DNA of 64,000 bases from assembly GCF_001704295.1 (NCBI RefSeq), contig NZ_CP012334.1:1748084-1812083 (forward strand), in the 5' to 3' direction. This document shows positions 33,409-41,981 of the stretch, one piece after another. The first letter of the stretch is position 1. The number at the start of each line of letters is the position of its first letter. Source of the stretch: Bordetella sp. H567. Its GTDB lineage: Bacteria > Pseudomonadota > Gammaproteobacteria > Burkholderiales > Burkholderiaceae_B. The notes below the pieces were generated by a model. The model searched no databases, was not told the origin of the DNA, and saw nothing but the letters and a program-made list of their open reading frames with translations. Both the position numbers and the translations under genes were made by a program.

Positions 33409-33723
33409 TCAAGGAATAGGCAGTTTCAAGGTATGCGCGTCCGGGTCGGCCTCGAACCCCGTGACCGCAAACTCCCTGGCTTCCATATAGCCCTCCGCGT
33501 GGAAGCGAACATGTGTCGGGGCCCAGGAAAAATCGGCCAACGGGGCGACATCCACGCCTTGTGCGAACAGGTAGCCCGGCGCCGTGCCGTTGTCGCGAGA
33601 CGGCGGGATGTCGCTGGGCGACTGCCATGCGACCGATTCGCAAGCCACGGTTGCCTGGCGTTCCGCCTGGCCGGCGTGGTCGCGCGCGATCAAGGTAATT
33701 TCCTTAGTCTTCCAATGTTCCAT
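33409..33723 (-). CDS. Hypothetical protein
   Basis: A frame of 104 residues from the ATG at 33723 (MEHWKTKEITLIARDH). It has no recognised domain. The composition is balanced and protein-like, with mixed acidic and hydrophobic residues and few of the Arg/Ala/Gly runs seen in chance frames here; a pattern such as EITLIARDHAG...ATVACESVAW and THVRFHAEGYMEAREFAVTGFEAD suggests beta strands. A TTG start at 33843 would lengthen it to 144 residues but would overlap the ohr promoter. No good ribosome site is visible. Moderate confidence that it is a real gene. Confidence 0.5.
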   Translation of the reverse strand: MEHWKTKEITLIARDHAGQAERQATVACESVAWQSPSDIPPSRDNGTAPGYLFAQGVDVAPLADFSWAPTHVRFHAEGYMEAREFAVTGFEADPDAHTLKLPIP

Positions 33724-33837
33724 GGCGATGGGTTCGGGAGCGCCCGCCCTGCGGGCAACGCGCTGCAGGCGGCAATCGTCGTACCCGCGGGCGCCTTCCC
33801 GTCGCCGGGTTTCGCGGTCGGCGGTCAAATAAATCGC

Positions 33838-33866
33838 TTGCAATTAAATTGTGCGCTATTTAATAT
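33838..33866 (+). promoter_or_regulatory. ohr promoter with OhrR-box-like palindrome
   Basis: TTGCAA (33838-33843) and TAATAT (33861-33866) are 17 bp apart and serve as -35 and -10. Overlapping the end of the -35 is the palindrome CAATTAAATTG (33841-33851), similar in style to AT-rich OhrR operators. Repressor bound there would block RNA polymerase, which fits derepression by organic peroxides. Binding by the OhrR encoded downstream is inference. Confidence 0.6.
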
Positions 33867-33950
33867 CCCTTCCAGGCGCTAACCCGCCGATGAATTCAAA
33901 TCCCGCCCGCGGCCAGCCGGCCCGGCGCAACAACCTGCAAGGAGTTCGCC

Positions 33951-34376
33951 ATGTCTATCGAAAAAGTGCTTTACCGTGCTCAAGCCACCGCCAACGGCGG
34001 CCGTGACGGCCGTGCCGTTTCTTCCGACCAAGTGCTGGATATCCAACTGAGCACGCCTCGCGAACTGGGCGGCGCCGGCGGTCCCGGCACCAATCCCGAG
34101 CAACTGTTCGCCGCCGGCTACTCGGCTTGCTTCCTGGGCGCGCTGAAATTCGTGGCTGGGCGTGAAAAGGTCGCGCTGCCGGCGGAAACCACCGTCACCG
34201 GCTCGGTGGGCATCGGCGCCATCCCCACCGGCTTCGGCATCGAAGTCGAACTGCGCATCGCCATCCCCGGCCTGGATCCGGCGCAGGCGCGCGAACTGGT
34301 CGACAAGGCCCACATCGTTTGCCCGTACTCCAACGCGACGCGCGGCAATATCGACGTGACGCTGACCCTGGCCTGA
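33951..34376 (+). CDS. ohr: Organic hydroperoxide resistance protein (Ohr)
   Basis: A 141-residue OsmC-superfamily thiol peroxidase that reduces organic and fatty acid hydroperoxides. The two catalytic cysteines are Cys60 ([10 protein letters not shown]) and Cys124 ([13 protein letters not shown]), with the conserved Arg-bearing region near residue 20 (GRDGRAVS). It begins [21 protein letters not shown], typical of Ohr rather than OsmC. AAGGAG lies upstream of the ATG. It pairs with the ohrR gene 125 bp downstream. Confidence 0.96.
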   Translation: MSIEKVLYRAQATANGGRDGRAVSSDQVLDIQLSTPRELGGAGGPGTNPEQLFAAGYSACFLGALKFVAGREKVALPAETTVTGSVGIGAIPTGFGIEVELRIAIPGLDPAQARELVDKAHIVCPYSNATRGNIDVTLTLA

Positions 34377-34466
34377 GCGTCCTTGACGCGGCACCGCCTT
34401 GCGGGGCGGCGCCGCGGTCTGCAGGCGCGACGCGGTCTCCGTCGACGGGGCCGCGCCGCGCGCCGC

Positions 34467-34495
34467 TGGCATATGGGTCGCGCACGATTTAATAT
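34467..34495 (+). promoter_or_regulatory. Likely ohrR promoter (leaderless start)
   Basis: TAATAT (34490-34495) ends six bases before the ohrR ATG, with TGGCAT 17 bp upstream as a weak -35. The ATTTAATAT stretch is shared with the ohr promoter, so OhrR may autoregulate. No ribosome site precedes the ATG, suggesting a leaderless transcript. Confidence 0.4.
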
Positions 34496-34501
34496 TCCCC
34501 G

Positions 34502-34966
34502 ATGTCACATTCCTCTTCGTCGCGCGGGGACGCCGCGCTGCTGTTGGAAAACCAGCTTTGCTTCGCGCTGTATTCCACCAGCCTGGCAATGAGCAAGGTC
34601 TACCGCAAGCTGCTGTCCGGCCTGGACCTGACCTATCCGCAATATCTGGTGATGCTGGTGCTGTGGGAACAGGATGGCCTGACGGTGTCGGCCATCGGCG
34701 AACGCCTGTTCCTGGACAGTGCCACGCTGACGCCATTGCTGAAGCGGCTGGAAGCCGCCGGCCTGGTCGAACGCGCGCGCGCCGCCCGCGACGAGCGGCA
34801 GGTCATCGTGTCGTTGACGGAACAGGGCAGGCAGTTGAAAGCCAAGGCCCGCGCCGTACCGCCCGGCGTGATGACCGCGACGGGTTGCAGCACCGCCGAT
34901 GCCGGCGCGATGATCAAGCGGCTGGATGCCCTGCGCGCGGCCCTGCAGGAATCGACATGCCCATAG
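34502..34966 (+). CDS. ohrR: MarR-family organic peroxide sensor/repressor OhrR
   Basis: A 154-residue winged-helix repressor. The reactive Cys20 lies in [15 protein letters not shown], the conserved sensing site of OhrR, and a second cysteine, Cys129 (ATGCST), is placed as in two-cysteine OhrR proteins such as that of Xanthomonas, so oxidation could form an intersubunit disulfide. The winged helix spans about residues 45-110 with [20 protein letters not shown] as recognition region. Its 3' end overlaps the next regulator gene by ten bases, which is unusual. Confidence 0.94.
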   Translation: MSHSSSSRGDAALLLENQLCFALYSTSLAMSKVYRKLLSGLDLTYPQYLVMLVLWEQDGLTVSAIGERLFLDSATLTPLLKRLEAAGLVERARAARDERQVIVSLTEQGRQLKAKARAVPPGVMTATGCSTADAGAMIKRLDALRAALQESTCP

Positions 34967-35607
34967 CGAAGCAGAATACGCAGGCCAACCTGGCGTACCA
35001 GGAGCTGAAAAAGCGCATTCTGATGGGCTTTTTCGGCGCCAGCGACCGCCTGCGGGAAATCGAAGTAGCGGAACTGTTGAACATGGGGCGCACGCCGGTG
35101 CGCGAGGCGCTCAAGCGCCTGGAAGACGAAGGCCTGGTCACCCATGAACCGCGCCGCGGGCTGGTCGTGACGTCGCTGGACCAGCAATCGGTCACGGAGC
35201 TGTACGCCATGCGGGAACTGCTGGAAGGCGGCGCGGCCCGGTTCGCCGCCAAGCATGCCAGCGAAGCCGAAATCGACAACATGGCGCACATCCTGGAGGA
35301 AGGCAGGCAGGGCGGCGATCCGGTCGCGGCCAACCTGGCCTTCCATCAATCCATCTATGGGGCCGCGCACAACAAATTCCTGATCCGGGCCCTGCAATCG
35401 CTGACCGATTCCACCTATCTGCTGGGGCGCAGTACGCTGGAAACGCCGGGCCGTCCGGATGTGGCGCATGGCGAACACCAGGCCATCTACGAAGCGATCC
35501 GCGACGGCGACCCTGCGCGCGCCGAACACGTGGCGCGCGAGCATATCCGCAACGCGCTGCTCGAACGATTGAAAATATTGCGCGCGAAGCAGTCGCCTGA
35601 GCACTGA
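34957..35607 (+). CDS. GntR family regulator (FadR/FCD subfamily)
   Basis: A 216-residue metabolite-responsive regulator. The N-terminal winged helix (about 12-75) reads [14 protein letters not shown]...[30 protein letters not shown], and an all-helical FCD ligand domain follows ([19 protein letters not shown], then [14 protein letters not shown] with metal-ligand histidines). The start codon at 34957 lies inside the ohrR 3' end. It is convergent with the amidohydrolase gene, so it is the likely regulator of the amidohydrolase/Bug/KGSADH locus; an operator-like palindrome at 37730-37743 fits this. The signal molecule is unknown. Confidence 0.9.
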   Translation: MPIAKQNTQANLAYQELKKRILMGFFGASDRLREIEVAELLNMGRTPVREALKRLEDEGLVTHEPRRGLVVTSLDQQSVTELYAMRELLEGGAARFAAKHASEAEIDNMAHILEEGRQGGDPVAANLAFHQSIYGAAHNKFLIRALQSLTDSTYLLGRSTLETPGRPDVAHGEHQAIYEAIRDGDPARAEHVAREHIRNALLERLKILRAKQSPEH

Positions 35608-35616
35608 GCTCCGGGC

Positions 35617-36441
35617 TCAGTCGTACAGCGCCAGGGGATTCTGCCGCAGGATGCGCTGGAAATCGGCATCGTCCACCGAATCGCGCAGCAGGTTCACGAG
35701 GTCGCCATAGGGCATGGCCTGGCCGTTCGCGGGGTCGAAGAACCATGTGTGCGGCCAATCCGACGCCCACACGATGCGTTCGGGATAGCGCCGCGCCAAT
35801 TCGCGCAGCAGATCGCCGAAGTGTTCCGACCATGTCGGCACGGGGTAGCCGTAGCGATAGAAGCCGGAGGCCTTCAGCCAGACGCGCCCCGTATCCAGCA
35901 GGCGGAATACGGCTTCGCGGATGGAGGCATATTCCGCGCCATTGGCGGCGCCGCCCAGGTGGTCGACCACCACGTTCGGGCCGTCGCCGGCGCGGATGGC
36001 TTCGTGTACGGCCTGCAGCGTCTGTGGGGCCACGAAGAACTGTGCGTGCCAGCCGGCGGCGCGCAGGCGCGGCGCCAGGCGGGTATAGCCCGCCATGCCG
36101 TTGCCGCTGCCCGAAACGGCATTGAAGCGCACGCCGCGTGCGCCCTGCTCGCGCCACGCCAGCAGTTGGGCTTCGGTGGTCTCGTCAGGCACCACGAGCA
36201 CACCGCGCGCGCGGCCGTTCGACGCCTGCAAGGTATCGAGGAGCAAGCTGTTGTCGGTGCCGTAGACGCTGGGCTGGATCAGGACGAATCGTTCGATGCC
36301 GTGCGGGGCACCGGTGCGGGACAGCTCGGGCCAGGTGCGCACTGGCGGGATGTAATGGGAGCCGGGCATCACAGGCCGGCGCGTGGCGTCATCGAAGACG
36401 TGGGTATGGCAATCCCAGGCGGGAAGGGCAGGGGGCGTCAT
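35617..36441 (-). CDS. Amidohydrolase family protein (COG3618-type, lactonase/LigI/galactarolactone isomerase-like)
   Basis: A 274-residue TIM-barrel metal hydrolase. The metal motif HxH is at residues 12-14 (DCHTHVF); other conserved elements are GVRFNAVSG, VVDHLGG with a metal-ligand His, WLKASGFYR and the catalytic Asp in WASDWPHTW. These fit the group containing 2-pyrone-4,6-dicarboxylate hydrolase and D-galactarolactone isomerase. Placement beside an alpha-ketoglutarate-semialdehyde dehydrogenase favours a sugar-acid lactone substrate, but this is inference. The ATG at 36441 has GGAG nine bases before it; an ATG at 36456 is the alternative. Confidence 0.85.
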   Translation of the reverse strand: MTPPALPAWDCHTHVFDDATRRPVMPGSHYIPPVRTWPELSRTGAPHGIERFVLIQPSVYGTDNSLLLDTLQASNGRARGVLVVPDETTEAQLLAWREQGARGVRFNAVSGSGNGMAGYTRLAPRLRAAGWHAQFFVAPQTLQAVHEAIRAGDGPNVVVDHLGGAANGAEYASIREAVFRLLDTGRVWLKASGFYRYGYPVPTWSEHFGDLLRELARRYPERIVWASDWPHTWFFDPANGQAMPYGDLVNLLRDSVDDADFQRILRQNPLALYD

Positions 36442-36615
36442 GGGGCGGGTCTCCATGATGGAAAAGGGAAAGGGCACGGCCGGAGGGCCGCGCCGGATGA
36501 ATCAGGACAGGCCTGGCGGAATATCGATGCGGCAGGAATCGGATCCAGCCGGGCGAGGTATCGGTCCGTGCGGTCCAATATCGATTCGGTTGGCGGGATC
36601 CGTCCGGCCGGCCTC

Positions 36616-37602
36616 TCAATCCAGCTTGACGCCGGTTTCCTTGATGATTTCCTGGTAGCGCGCGCGTTCGGCGCTCAGGAACTGCGTGAACTGTTCGACG
36701 CTGTTCGGCTTGACCACCGCGCCTTCGGCCTCCAGCCGCTGCTTGGTCTGCGGATCCGCGATGATTGCGTTGACCTCGGCATTCAGCTTCTGGATGATGT
36801 CCTGCGGCGTTCGCTTGGGCGCGAACAAGCCGCCCCACAGGCTGAAGGAAAAGCCGGGCAGGCCCGATTCGGCCACCGTGGGCACGTTGGGCAGTGCCGG
36901 CGAGCGCTCCAGCGTGGATACCGCGATCGGCTTGAGCGTGCCGCTCTTGAAGTGCGGCAGTACGCCCGGCGCGCCGGAAAAGAACATATCGACGTGATTG
37001 CCCAGCAGATCGCTGAGCGCGGCGCCGCCGCCCTTGTAAGGAACGTGCGTCAGCTTGGCGCCCGCCTTCAGGGCCAGCGCGGCGGCGGCCAGGTGGCCAG
37101 GCGTGCCGGTTCCGGATGACGCATAGTTGAAGCCCTGCGAGCGCTGCTTGCTCTGGGCAACCATCTCCTGCACGGTGTTGAAGGGCGCGGAGGGATGGGC
37201 GGACAGGACCAGCGGCGAATCGCCCACCAGCACCACGGGCAGCAGGTTCTCCGGCTTGTAGTTCAGCGTCGTGGACAGCAGCGGAGTGACGATGATTTCG
37301 CCCGTCTGACCCAGCAGCAGGATGCTGCCGTCCGCGGGTGCATCGGAGACGTAGCGGGCGCCGATGGCGCCGCTGGCGCCCGGGCGGTTCTCCACGATGA
37401 ACGTTTGTCCCAGGCGGGACGTCAGTTTTTCCGCGATCAGGCGCGCGAAGACGTCGCCGGAGCCCCCGGGCGCGTAGGGCACGATGATGCGGACGGTCTT
37501 GTCCGGATAGGCGGCCTGGGCGCCGGCATGCAGGCCCAGGGTCGCGGCCGCGCAAAAGGCTGCCGCCAGGAAATGGCGCCTGGCCCGGGGGAATGGCTTC
37601 AT
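36616..37602 (-). CDS. Bug/TctC family periplasmic receptor
   Basis: A 328-residue tripartite-tricarboxylate-type solute-binding protein. Residues 1-30 are a signal peptide ending AGAQA. The mature part has the Bug signatures YPDKTVRIIVPYAPGGSGDVFARL, GQTFIVENRPGASG and AHVPYKGGG-like THVPYKGGGAALSDLLGNHVDM. No TctA/TctB membrane genes are near, as is common for this family in Bordetella. It probably binds a carboxylic acid, perhaps a sugar acid given the neighbouring dehydrogenase. It is divergent from that dehydrogenase. Confidence 0.9.
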   Translation of the reverse strand: MKPFPRARRHFLAAAFCAAATLGLHAGAQAAYPDKTVRIIVPYAPGGSGDVFARLIAEKLTSRLGQTFIVENRPGASGAIGARYVSDAPADGSILLLGQTGEIIVTPLLSTTLNYKPENLLPVVLVGDSPLVLSAHPSAPFNTVQEMVAQSKQRSQGFNYASSGTGTPGHLAAAALALKAGAKLTHVPYKGGGAALSDLLGNHVDMFFSGAPGVLPHFKSGTLKPIAVSTLERSPALPNVPTVAESGLPGFSFSLWGGLFAPKRTPQDIIQKLNAEVNAIIADPQTKQRLEAEGAVVKPNSVEQFTQFLSAERARYQEIIKETGVKLD

Positions 37603-37729
37603 GGAGTGTCTCCTACGGAGGCCGCGATCCGGCGGCCCTATGGTCGGGATGGGGTATTCATCCACGCCGGCGCGGGCATCGCGCCGGCCCGGCGTGAAAT
37701 TCAGGAATCGGTTTTTATATATTTTTGCA

Positions 37730-37743
37730 TACATAAATATGTA
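37730..37743. promoter_or_regulatory. GntR-type operator-like palindrome in the divergent promoter region
   Basis: TACATA-AA-TATGTA is a perfect 6-bp inverted repeat within an AT-rich island that stands out in this GC-rich window. On the minus strand TTGTAC (37739-37744) followed 17 bases later by AATATA could be the Bug gene promoter, so a protein bound here would cover its -35. The best candidate binder is the GntR regulator at 34957. Confidence 0.5.
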
Positions 37744-37898
37744 CAACAAACCGCGCAGCGTACGTGGCCATCATGGCAGGCGGGTCGTGCAGGACGATAG
37801 CGGTATCATCATCGGTTCGCGACGTGTCGGCCGCGCCACTCGCCGGCAAGGCGGGAAATCAGGCAGCCGATCGCACAAAGAATCATAGGAGAGAGAAC

Positions 37899-39482
37899 GT
37901 GAGCATCCCCATCACCGGCGAGATCCTGATCGGCCAGCGCGCCGTCGACAACGGCCAGCGTACGCTGAAGGCGGTGAACCCCGCGACCGGCGAAACCATG
38001 GCGCCCGATTTCGCCCAGGCCGGCCGCGCCGAGGTCGACCAGGCCTGCGCCCTGGCGTGGGCGGCCTTCGATGCCTACCGCGAAACCTCGCTGGAAAGCC
38101 GGGCCCGCTTCCTGGAAGCCATCGGCGACCAGATCATGCAATTGGGCCAGCCGCTGGTGGACCGCGCGGTGGCCGAAACGGCGCTGCCGGCAGCCCGTAT
38201 CGAGGGCGAACGCGCCCGCACGGTGGGCCAGTTGCGCCTGTTCGCGCAAGTGGTACGCGCGGGAGAATTCCTGGACGTGCGCGTGGATCCGGCAATGCCG
38301 GACCGCCAGCCTTTGCCGCGCCCGGATCTGCGTCTGCGCAATATCGCCCTGGGCCCGGTCGCCGTGTTCGGCGCCAGCAATTTTCCGCTGGCCTTTTCGG
38401 TGGCGGGCGGCGATACCGCCTCCGCGCTGGCGGCCGGCTGCCCGGTGGTGGTCAAGGGCCATCCCGCCCATCCCGGTACCGGCGAACTGGTGGGCCGTGC
38501 CATACAGGCGGCCGCGCGCGAATGCGGCATGCCGGAAGGCGTGTTTTCGCTGTTGTTGGGCGGTATCGAGACGGGCGCCGCCCTGGTTCAGGATGAACGT
38601 ATCAAGGCGGTGGGATTCACCGGTTCCCGCGGCGGTGGCCTGGCGCTGGTCGACATCGCATCCAAGCGGCGCGAGCCCATTCCGGTCTTCGCCGAAATGA
38701 GCAGCATCAACCCGGTGTTCCTTTTCCCCGCGGCGCTGGCCGCGCGCGCGGAAGAGCTGGGCAAGGCCTTTGTCGGCTCGCTGACCCTGGGCGCGGGGCA
38801 GTTCTGCACCAATCCCGGCATCGTCGTGGCCTTGGAAAGCCCCGACCTCGATCGCTTCCTGAAGGCCGCCGACGCGGCGCTGTCGGCCAACGTGCCCAGC
38901 GCGATGCTGACGCCCGGCATTCATAGTGCTTACGAAAAAGGGGTGCAGGCGCTGGAGAACGCCGAAGGGGTGCAGGTGTGCGCGCGGGGTGCCGCGGGCG
39001 CGGGCCCGAACCGCGGCCGCGCGGCGCTGTTTTCCACGGCCATCGGCAACTTTCTCGCGCAGGAATCGTTGCAGCACGAGGTGTTCGGCGCATCCAGCAT
39101 GGTGGTGCGCTGCAAGTCGGTCGACGACATGCGCCAGGTGGCCGAACGCATCGAGGGCCAATTGACCGTGACCCTGCACCTGGATGAGCCGGACTACGAA
39201 CTGGCGCGCGGCCTGGTGCCGGTGCTGGAGCGCAAGGCTGGCCGGATCCTGGCCAACGGCTGGCCCACCGGCGTGGAAGTGGCGCATGCCATGGTGCACG
39301 GCGGGCCGTTCCCCGCCACGTCCGACAGCCGCTTCACGTCCGTGGGCACCCTGGCGATCCGCCGCTTCCTGCGCCCCGTCAGCTATCAGGCCCTGCCGGC
39401 ACAATTGCTGCCCGAATCGCTGCGCCCGGAAAACCTGGCGCGTGTCCCACGCCTGGAGGACGGCAAGCGCCTGCTGCCGTGA
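37899..39482 (+). CDS. Aldehyde dehydrogenase, alpha-ketoglutarate-semialdehyde dehydrogenase-like
   Basis: A 527-residue NAD(P)-dependent dehydrogenase. Catalytic Cys303 is in [10 protein letters not shown] and the general base Glu266 in [11 protein letters not shown], both typical of the 2,5-dioxovalerate (alpha-ketoglutarate semialdehyde) dehydrogenase group, which also shares the [36 protein letters not shown] segment. The start is a GTG at 37899, with AGGAGAG just upstream. The reaction is the last step of non-phosphorylating pentose, aldaric acid and hydroxyproline catabolism. It is divergent from the Bug receptor and amidohydrolase genes. Confidence 0.9.
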   Translation: MSIPITGEILIGQRAVDNGQRTLKAVNPATGETMAPDFAQAGRAEVDQACALAWAAFDAYRETSLESRARFLEAIGDQIMQLGQPLVDRAVAETALPAARIEGERARTVGQLRLFAQVVRAGEFLDVRVDPAMPDRQPLPRPDLRLRNIALGPVAVFGASNFPLAFSVAGGDTASALAAGCPVVVKGHPAHPGTGELVGRAIQAAARECGMPEGVFSLLLGGIETGAALVQDERIKAVGFTGSRGGGLALVDIASKRREPIPVFAEMSSINPVFLFPAALAARAEELGKAFVGSLTLGAGQFCTNPGIVVALESPDLDRFLKAADAALSANVPSAMLTPGIHSAYEKGVQALENAEGVQVCARGAAGAGPNRGRAALFSTAIGNFLAQESLQHEVFGASSMVVRCKSVDDMRQVAERIEGQLTVTLHLDEPDYELARGLVPVLERKAGRILANGWPTGVEVAHAMVHGGPFPATSDSRFTSVGTLAIRRFLRPVSYQALPAQLLPESLRPENLARVPRLEDGKRLLP

Positions 39483-39509
39483 TGCGGGACCCTGCTGCTG
39501 GGTCGGCGG

Positions 39510-41591
39510 TCAGTGCGTTGCGGCGCCCTGGCCGACCTGGTCCGGCCAATCGGACAGGGCGGGAGACCGGGTACCTAGCCCGGGTGTCGCCGCCTTGAGC
39601 GGCGCTTCGGCGTGCGCGCCGCCCTTGTTTGCCGGTGTCTCCGCCGATGACGATGCGTTCGTAGCGGACGTTGGTGCGCGTCCACCGGTCGCTTGTGCCG
39701 GTGTCGCGGGCGCGGCGCCGGGGCGCGCGCCGCGCAGACGCGCGGTCAGATCCGTATCGGGCCGGACCACCGGCCGGCTGGCGCCGGTGACCGGATGTGC
39801 CGAGTCCGCGGCCGGGTGGGCATTGGCGGGGCTTGCGGTCCCGGTGGGACCGGCAGCGCCTCGACCATACGCCCCGGTGGTTTCCGTGCCCGGCGCTGTG
39901 CCTGAGCCCGCCGCCGTGGGAGCACCAGTAGCGGCACCACCAGCGGCGCCAGCAGCGCCAGCGCCACCAGCCCCAGCAGCGCCAGCACCAGCAGCACCAC
40001 CAGGACCAGCAGGACCAGCAGCACCAGCAGCACCAGCAGCACCAGGACCAGCAGCACCAGGACCAGCAGCAGCACCAGCCCCACCCGCGGCAGCATCCGC
40101 CGCCGGGTGCCCATCCCGAGTTGTATTCTCGCGCGCCGCCTGGACGCGCAGACGGCGGATCTGCTCGTCCAGCGGTTGCAGGCGCGCGCCGGTGGCGTAG
40201 ACGAAGCGGTCCATGATCAGGCGGCCGTCGGCATGTCCGGTATAGCCCAGGTAGACGCCCAGCGTGGATTGATGATCCAGGTTGCGATATTCGATGATGC
40301 CGAACGGCGTCGGCACCTGTAGCCGGGGAAAGGCCGCCGCCAGCGCTTCCCGGTCTGGCGAGCCGGCGCGTTTCAGCCCTTCGGCGATCGAGCGCAAGGC
40401 CGAATATCCCAGGACCGCGGCCATGCCCGGCGCGTCGCCGTAACGATCGCGATAGGCCTGGACGAACGCCTGGTTATCCGGCGTATCGACCGCATCGCGG
40501 GGGTATCCCGTGATGATCCAGCCGTCGGGGATCATGCTGCCCAGCGACGCCGGATCCGGCACCGCCACATTGTCGATCGCGGTGTTTTTCATGCGGGGTG
40601 CCGAAGCCGGCACGTCCGGCGTACCGATCGGCGACGCAGCCGGCGCCGATGTCGCGATGGCAGGACGGGCAGCGGACGGGATGCCGGGGTTCTTGCTGAT
40701 GGCCGGCGCGGCAGCGGATGGCATGCCGGCATCCAGCGCGGCCAGGTTTTCCGGCTCGCCCAGGAACAGGGAAACCACCCCCACGCCGTCGAACAGGTGG
40801 GCGGCCATGCCGGCGTCGGCGAGGCTCGCCAGATCGCGGCCGGTCAAGGTAATGAAGATGGCCTCGGGCTTGGCGGCTGCCAGTGCCGCCACCGTGGCGG
40901 GGGCGTCGAACTTGCCCGGCGCGATGGCCTGTTCCGCGACGAACGCGGTCTTGGACTGGAAGGTCTTCAGCAGGCCCTTGAATGCGTCCACCGTCGCGCG
41001 GTCGGATTCCGTGTCCTGGGAGATCAGCGCCCAGCGCAGTTTGCGCAGGCCCAGCGCCTTCGGCGCGACGGCGGCGGCCTGCATCCAGGCGGCCGGCCGC
41101 AGCCGGAAGGTGTAGCGGTTGCCTTCCTGCCAGGTCAGCCGCTGGGTGAGGGGCGAGACGGCCAGATACAGCACCTTGGCCGTATCCGCGTAGCGGGAGA
41201 GCGCCAGCCCGACCTCGGAGGAGTAGCCGCCGAACAGCGCGACCACGCCGTCCTTTTCCACCAGGGCTTGCGCCGCGCGCACCGCGTCGTCCGGATCGCC
41301 ATGGTCGTCGCGGGAACGCACTTCCAGCTTGTGGCCCAGTACGCCGCCTTCGGCGTTGATCTGCTCCAGGGCCAGCATCCAGCCGCGCCGATACGGCGTG
41401 GAGTAGTCGGGCAGGGCCTGGTAGGTATCGATCTCGCCGATACGCAGCGGCGGCGGGGCAGGCGGCACCGCTGCCGCCCGCGGCGCCTTGGCCGGGCCAG
41501 CGGCGAACGCCGGCGTTCCCGTAAGCAGCATGCAGGCCGCCAGCAACAGGGCCCGGGCGACCCCTGCGCGCGCGCGGCGCGGCGCCGGCAT
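39510..41591 (-). CDS. Periplasmic branched-chain amino acid-type ABC substrate-binding protein with long Ala/Gly-rich tail
   Basis: A 693-residue secreted protein. Residues 1-30 are a signal peptide (ending TPAFA). Residues about 40-490 form a LivJ/LivK-like type 1 periplasmic binding fold: LRIGEIDTYQALPDYSTPYRRGWMLALEQINAEGGVLG, then VVALFGGYSSEVGLALSRYA. It is interrupted near 330-375 by an Ala/Pro/Ser-rich insertion. From about residue 495 to the end lies a roughly 200-residue Ala/Gly/Pro/Thr low-complexity tail with collagen-like GPGAAG-type runs. I chose the ATG at 41591 because a terminator lies just upstream. The ligand is unknown. Confidence 0.82.
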   Translation of the reverse strand: MPAPRRARAGVARALLLAACMLLTGTPAFAAGPAKAPRAAAVPPAPPPLRIGEIDTYQALPDYSTPYRRGWMLALEQINAEGGVLGHKLEVRSRDDHGDPDDAVRAAQALVEKDGVVALFGGYSSEVGLALSRYADTAKVLYLAVSPLTQRLTWQEGNRYTFRLRPAAWMQAAAVAPKALGLRKLRWALISQDTESDRATVDAFKGLLKTFQSKTAFVAEQAIAPGKFDAPATVAALAAAKPEAIFITLTGRDLASLADAGMAAHLFDGVGVVSLFLGEPENLAALDAGMPSAAAPAISKNPGIPSAARPAIATSAPAASPIGTPDVPASAPRMKNTAIDNVAVPDPASLGSMIPDGWIITGYPRDAVDTPDNQAFVQAYRDRYGDAPGMAAVLGYSALRSIAEGLKRAGSPDREALAAAFPRLQVPTPFGIIEYRNLDHQSTLGVYLGYTGHADGRLIMDRFVYATGARLQPLDEQIRRLRVQAARENTTRDGHPAADAAAGGAGAAAGPGAAGPGAAGAAGAAGPAGPGGAAGAGAAGAGGAGAAGAAGGAATGAPTAAGSGTAPGTETTGAYGRGAAGPTGTASPANAHPAADSAHPVTGASRPVVRPDTDLTARLRGARPGAAPATPAQATGGRAPTSATNASSSAETPANKGGAHAEAPLKAATPGLGTRSPALSDWPDQVGQGAATH
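39905..40090. repeat. Short triplet-based tandem repeats in the Ala/Gly tail
   Basis: The plus strand is dominated by iterations of CCAGCAGCA and CCAGGACCA type units, all in multiples of three, encoding Ala-Gly-Ala and Gly-Pro-Gly runs on the minus strand. Such tracts expand and contract easily, so length is likely to vary between strains without breaking the frame. Confidence 0.7.
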
Positions 41592-41660
41592 GTCGCAAAG
41601 GGGACCGCCGCGTGGACGACGCAAGGCCCAGCCATGCAAGGCACACAGGCGGGCAAGACG

Positions 41661-41693
41661 AAAAAAAACCGACATTGCTGTCGGCTTTTTTTC
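41661..41693. terminator. Intrinsic terminator downstream of rpmG
   Basis: CCGACA and TGTCGG form a stem around TTGC, flanked by an A-run on the left and a T-run on the right, so it can work in both directions. Its main role is to end the rpmB-rpmG transcript on the minus strand before the substrate-binding protein gene. Confidence 0.85.
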
Positions 41694-41775
41694 CTGGAAA
41701 CCCGGGCGCATCTCGGCGTGCTCGCTGATGGTCCGCATGGCGGCGCGTCGGCGCCCGATGTCCCGGTCCGCTCGC

Positions 41776-41946
41776 TTACTTGAGCTTGGTTTCCTTGTAG
41801 TCCACGTGCTTGCGCGCGACCGGATCAAACTTCTTGATCAGCATTTTTTCCGGCGTCGTGCGCTTGTTCTTCGTGGTGGTGTAGAAATGTCCCGTGCCGG
41901 CGGTCGACTCGAGCTTGATCTTTTCGCGGGTGCCTTTGGCTGCCAT
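41776..41946 (-). CDS. rpmG: 50S ribosomal protein L33
   Basis: A 56-residue protein of the large ribosomal subunit. The sequence [24 protein letters not shown] continuing to [16 protein letters not shown] is plainly L33 and lacks the zinc-binding cysteines of the C+ form, so it is the zinc-free type. It lies 35 bases after rpmB, the usual order. GGAGT just upstream of the ATG is the ribosome site. Confidence 0.97.
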   Translation of the reverse strand: MAAKGTREKIKLESTAGTGHFYTTTKNKRTTPEKMLIKKFDPVARKHVDYKETKLK

Positions 41947-41981
41947 GTCGTACTCCTGGATAGTCTGAGGGCGGGGATGGC

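Noticed and set aside
36518-36606. Imperfect direct repeat (AATATCGAT-CGG type, about 58 bp apart) between the amidohydrolase and Bug genes
   Set aside because: Too short and imperfect to separate from chance, and in an untranslated gap between co-directional genes with no clear function.
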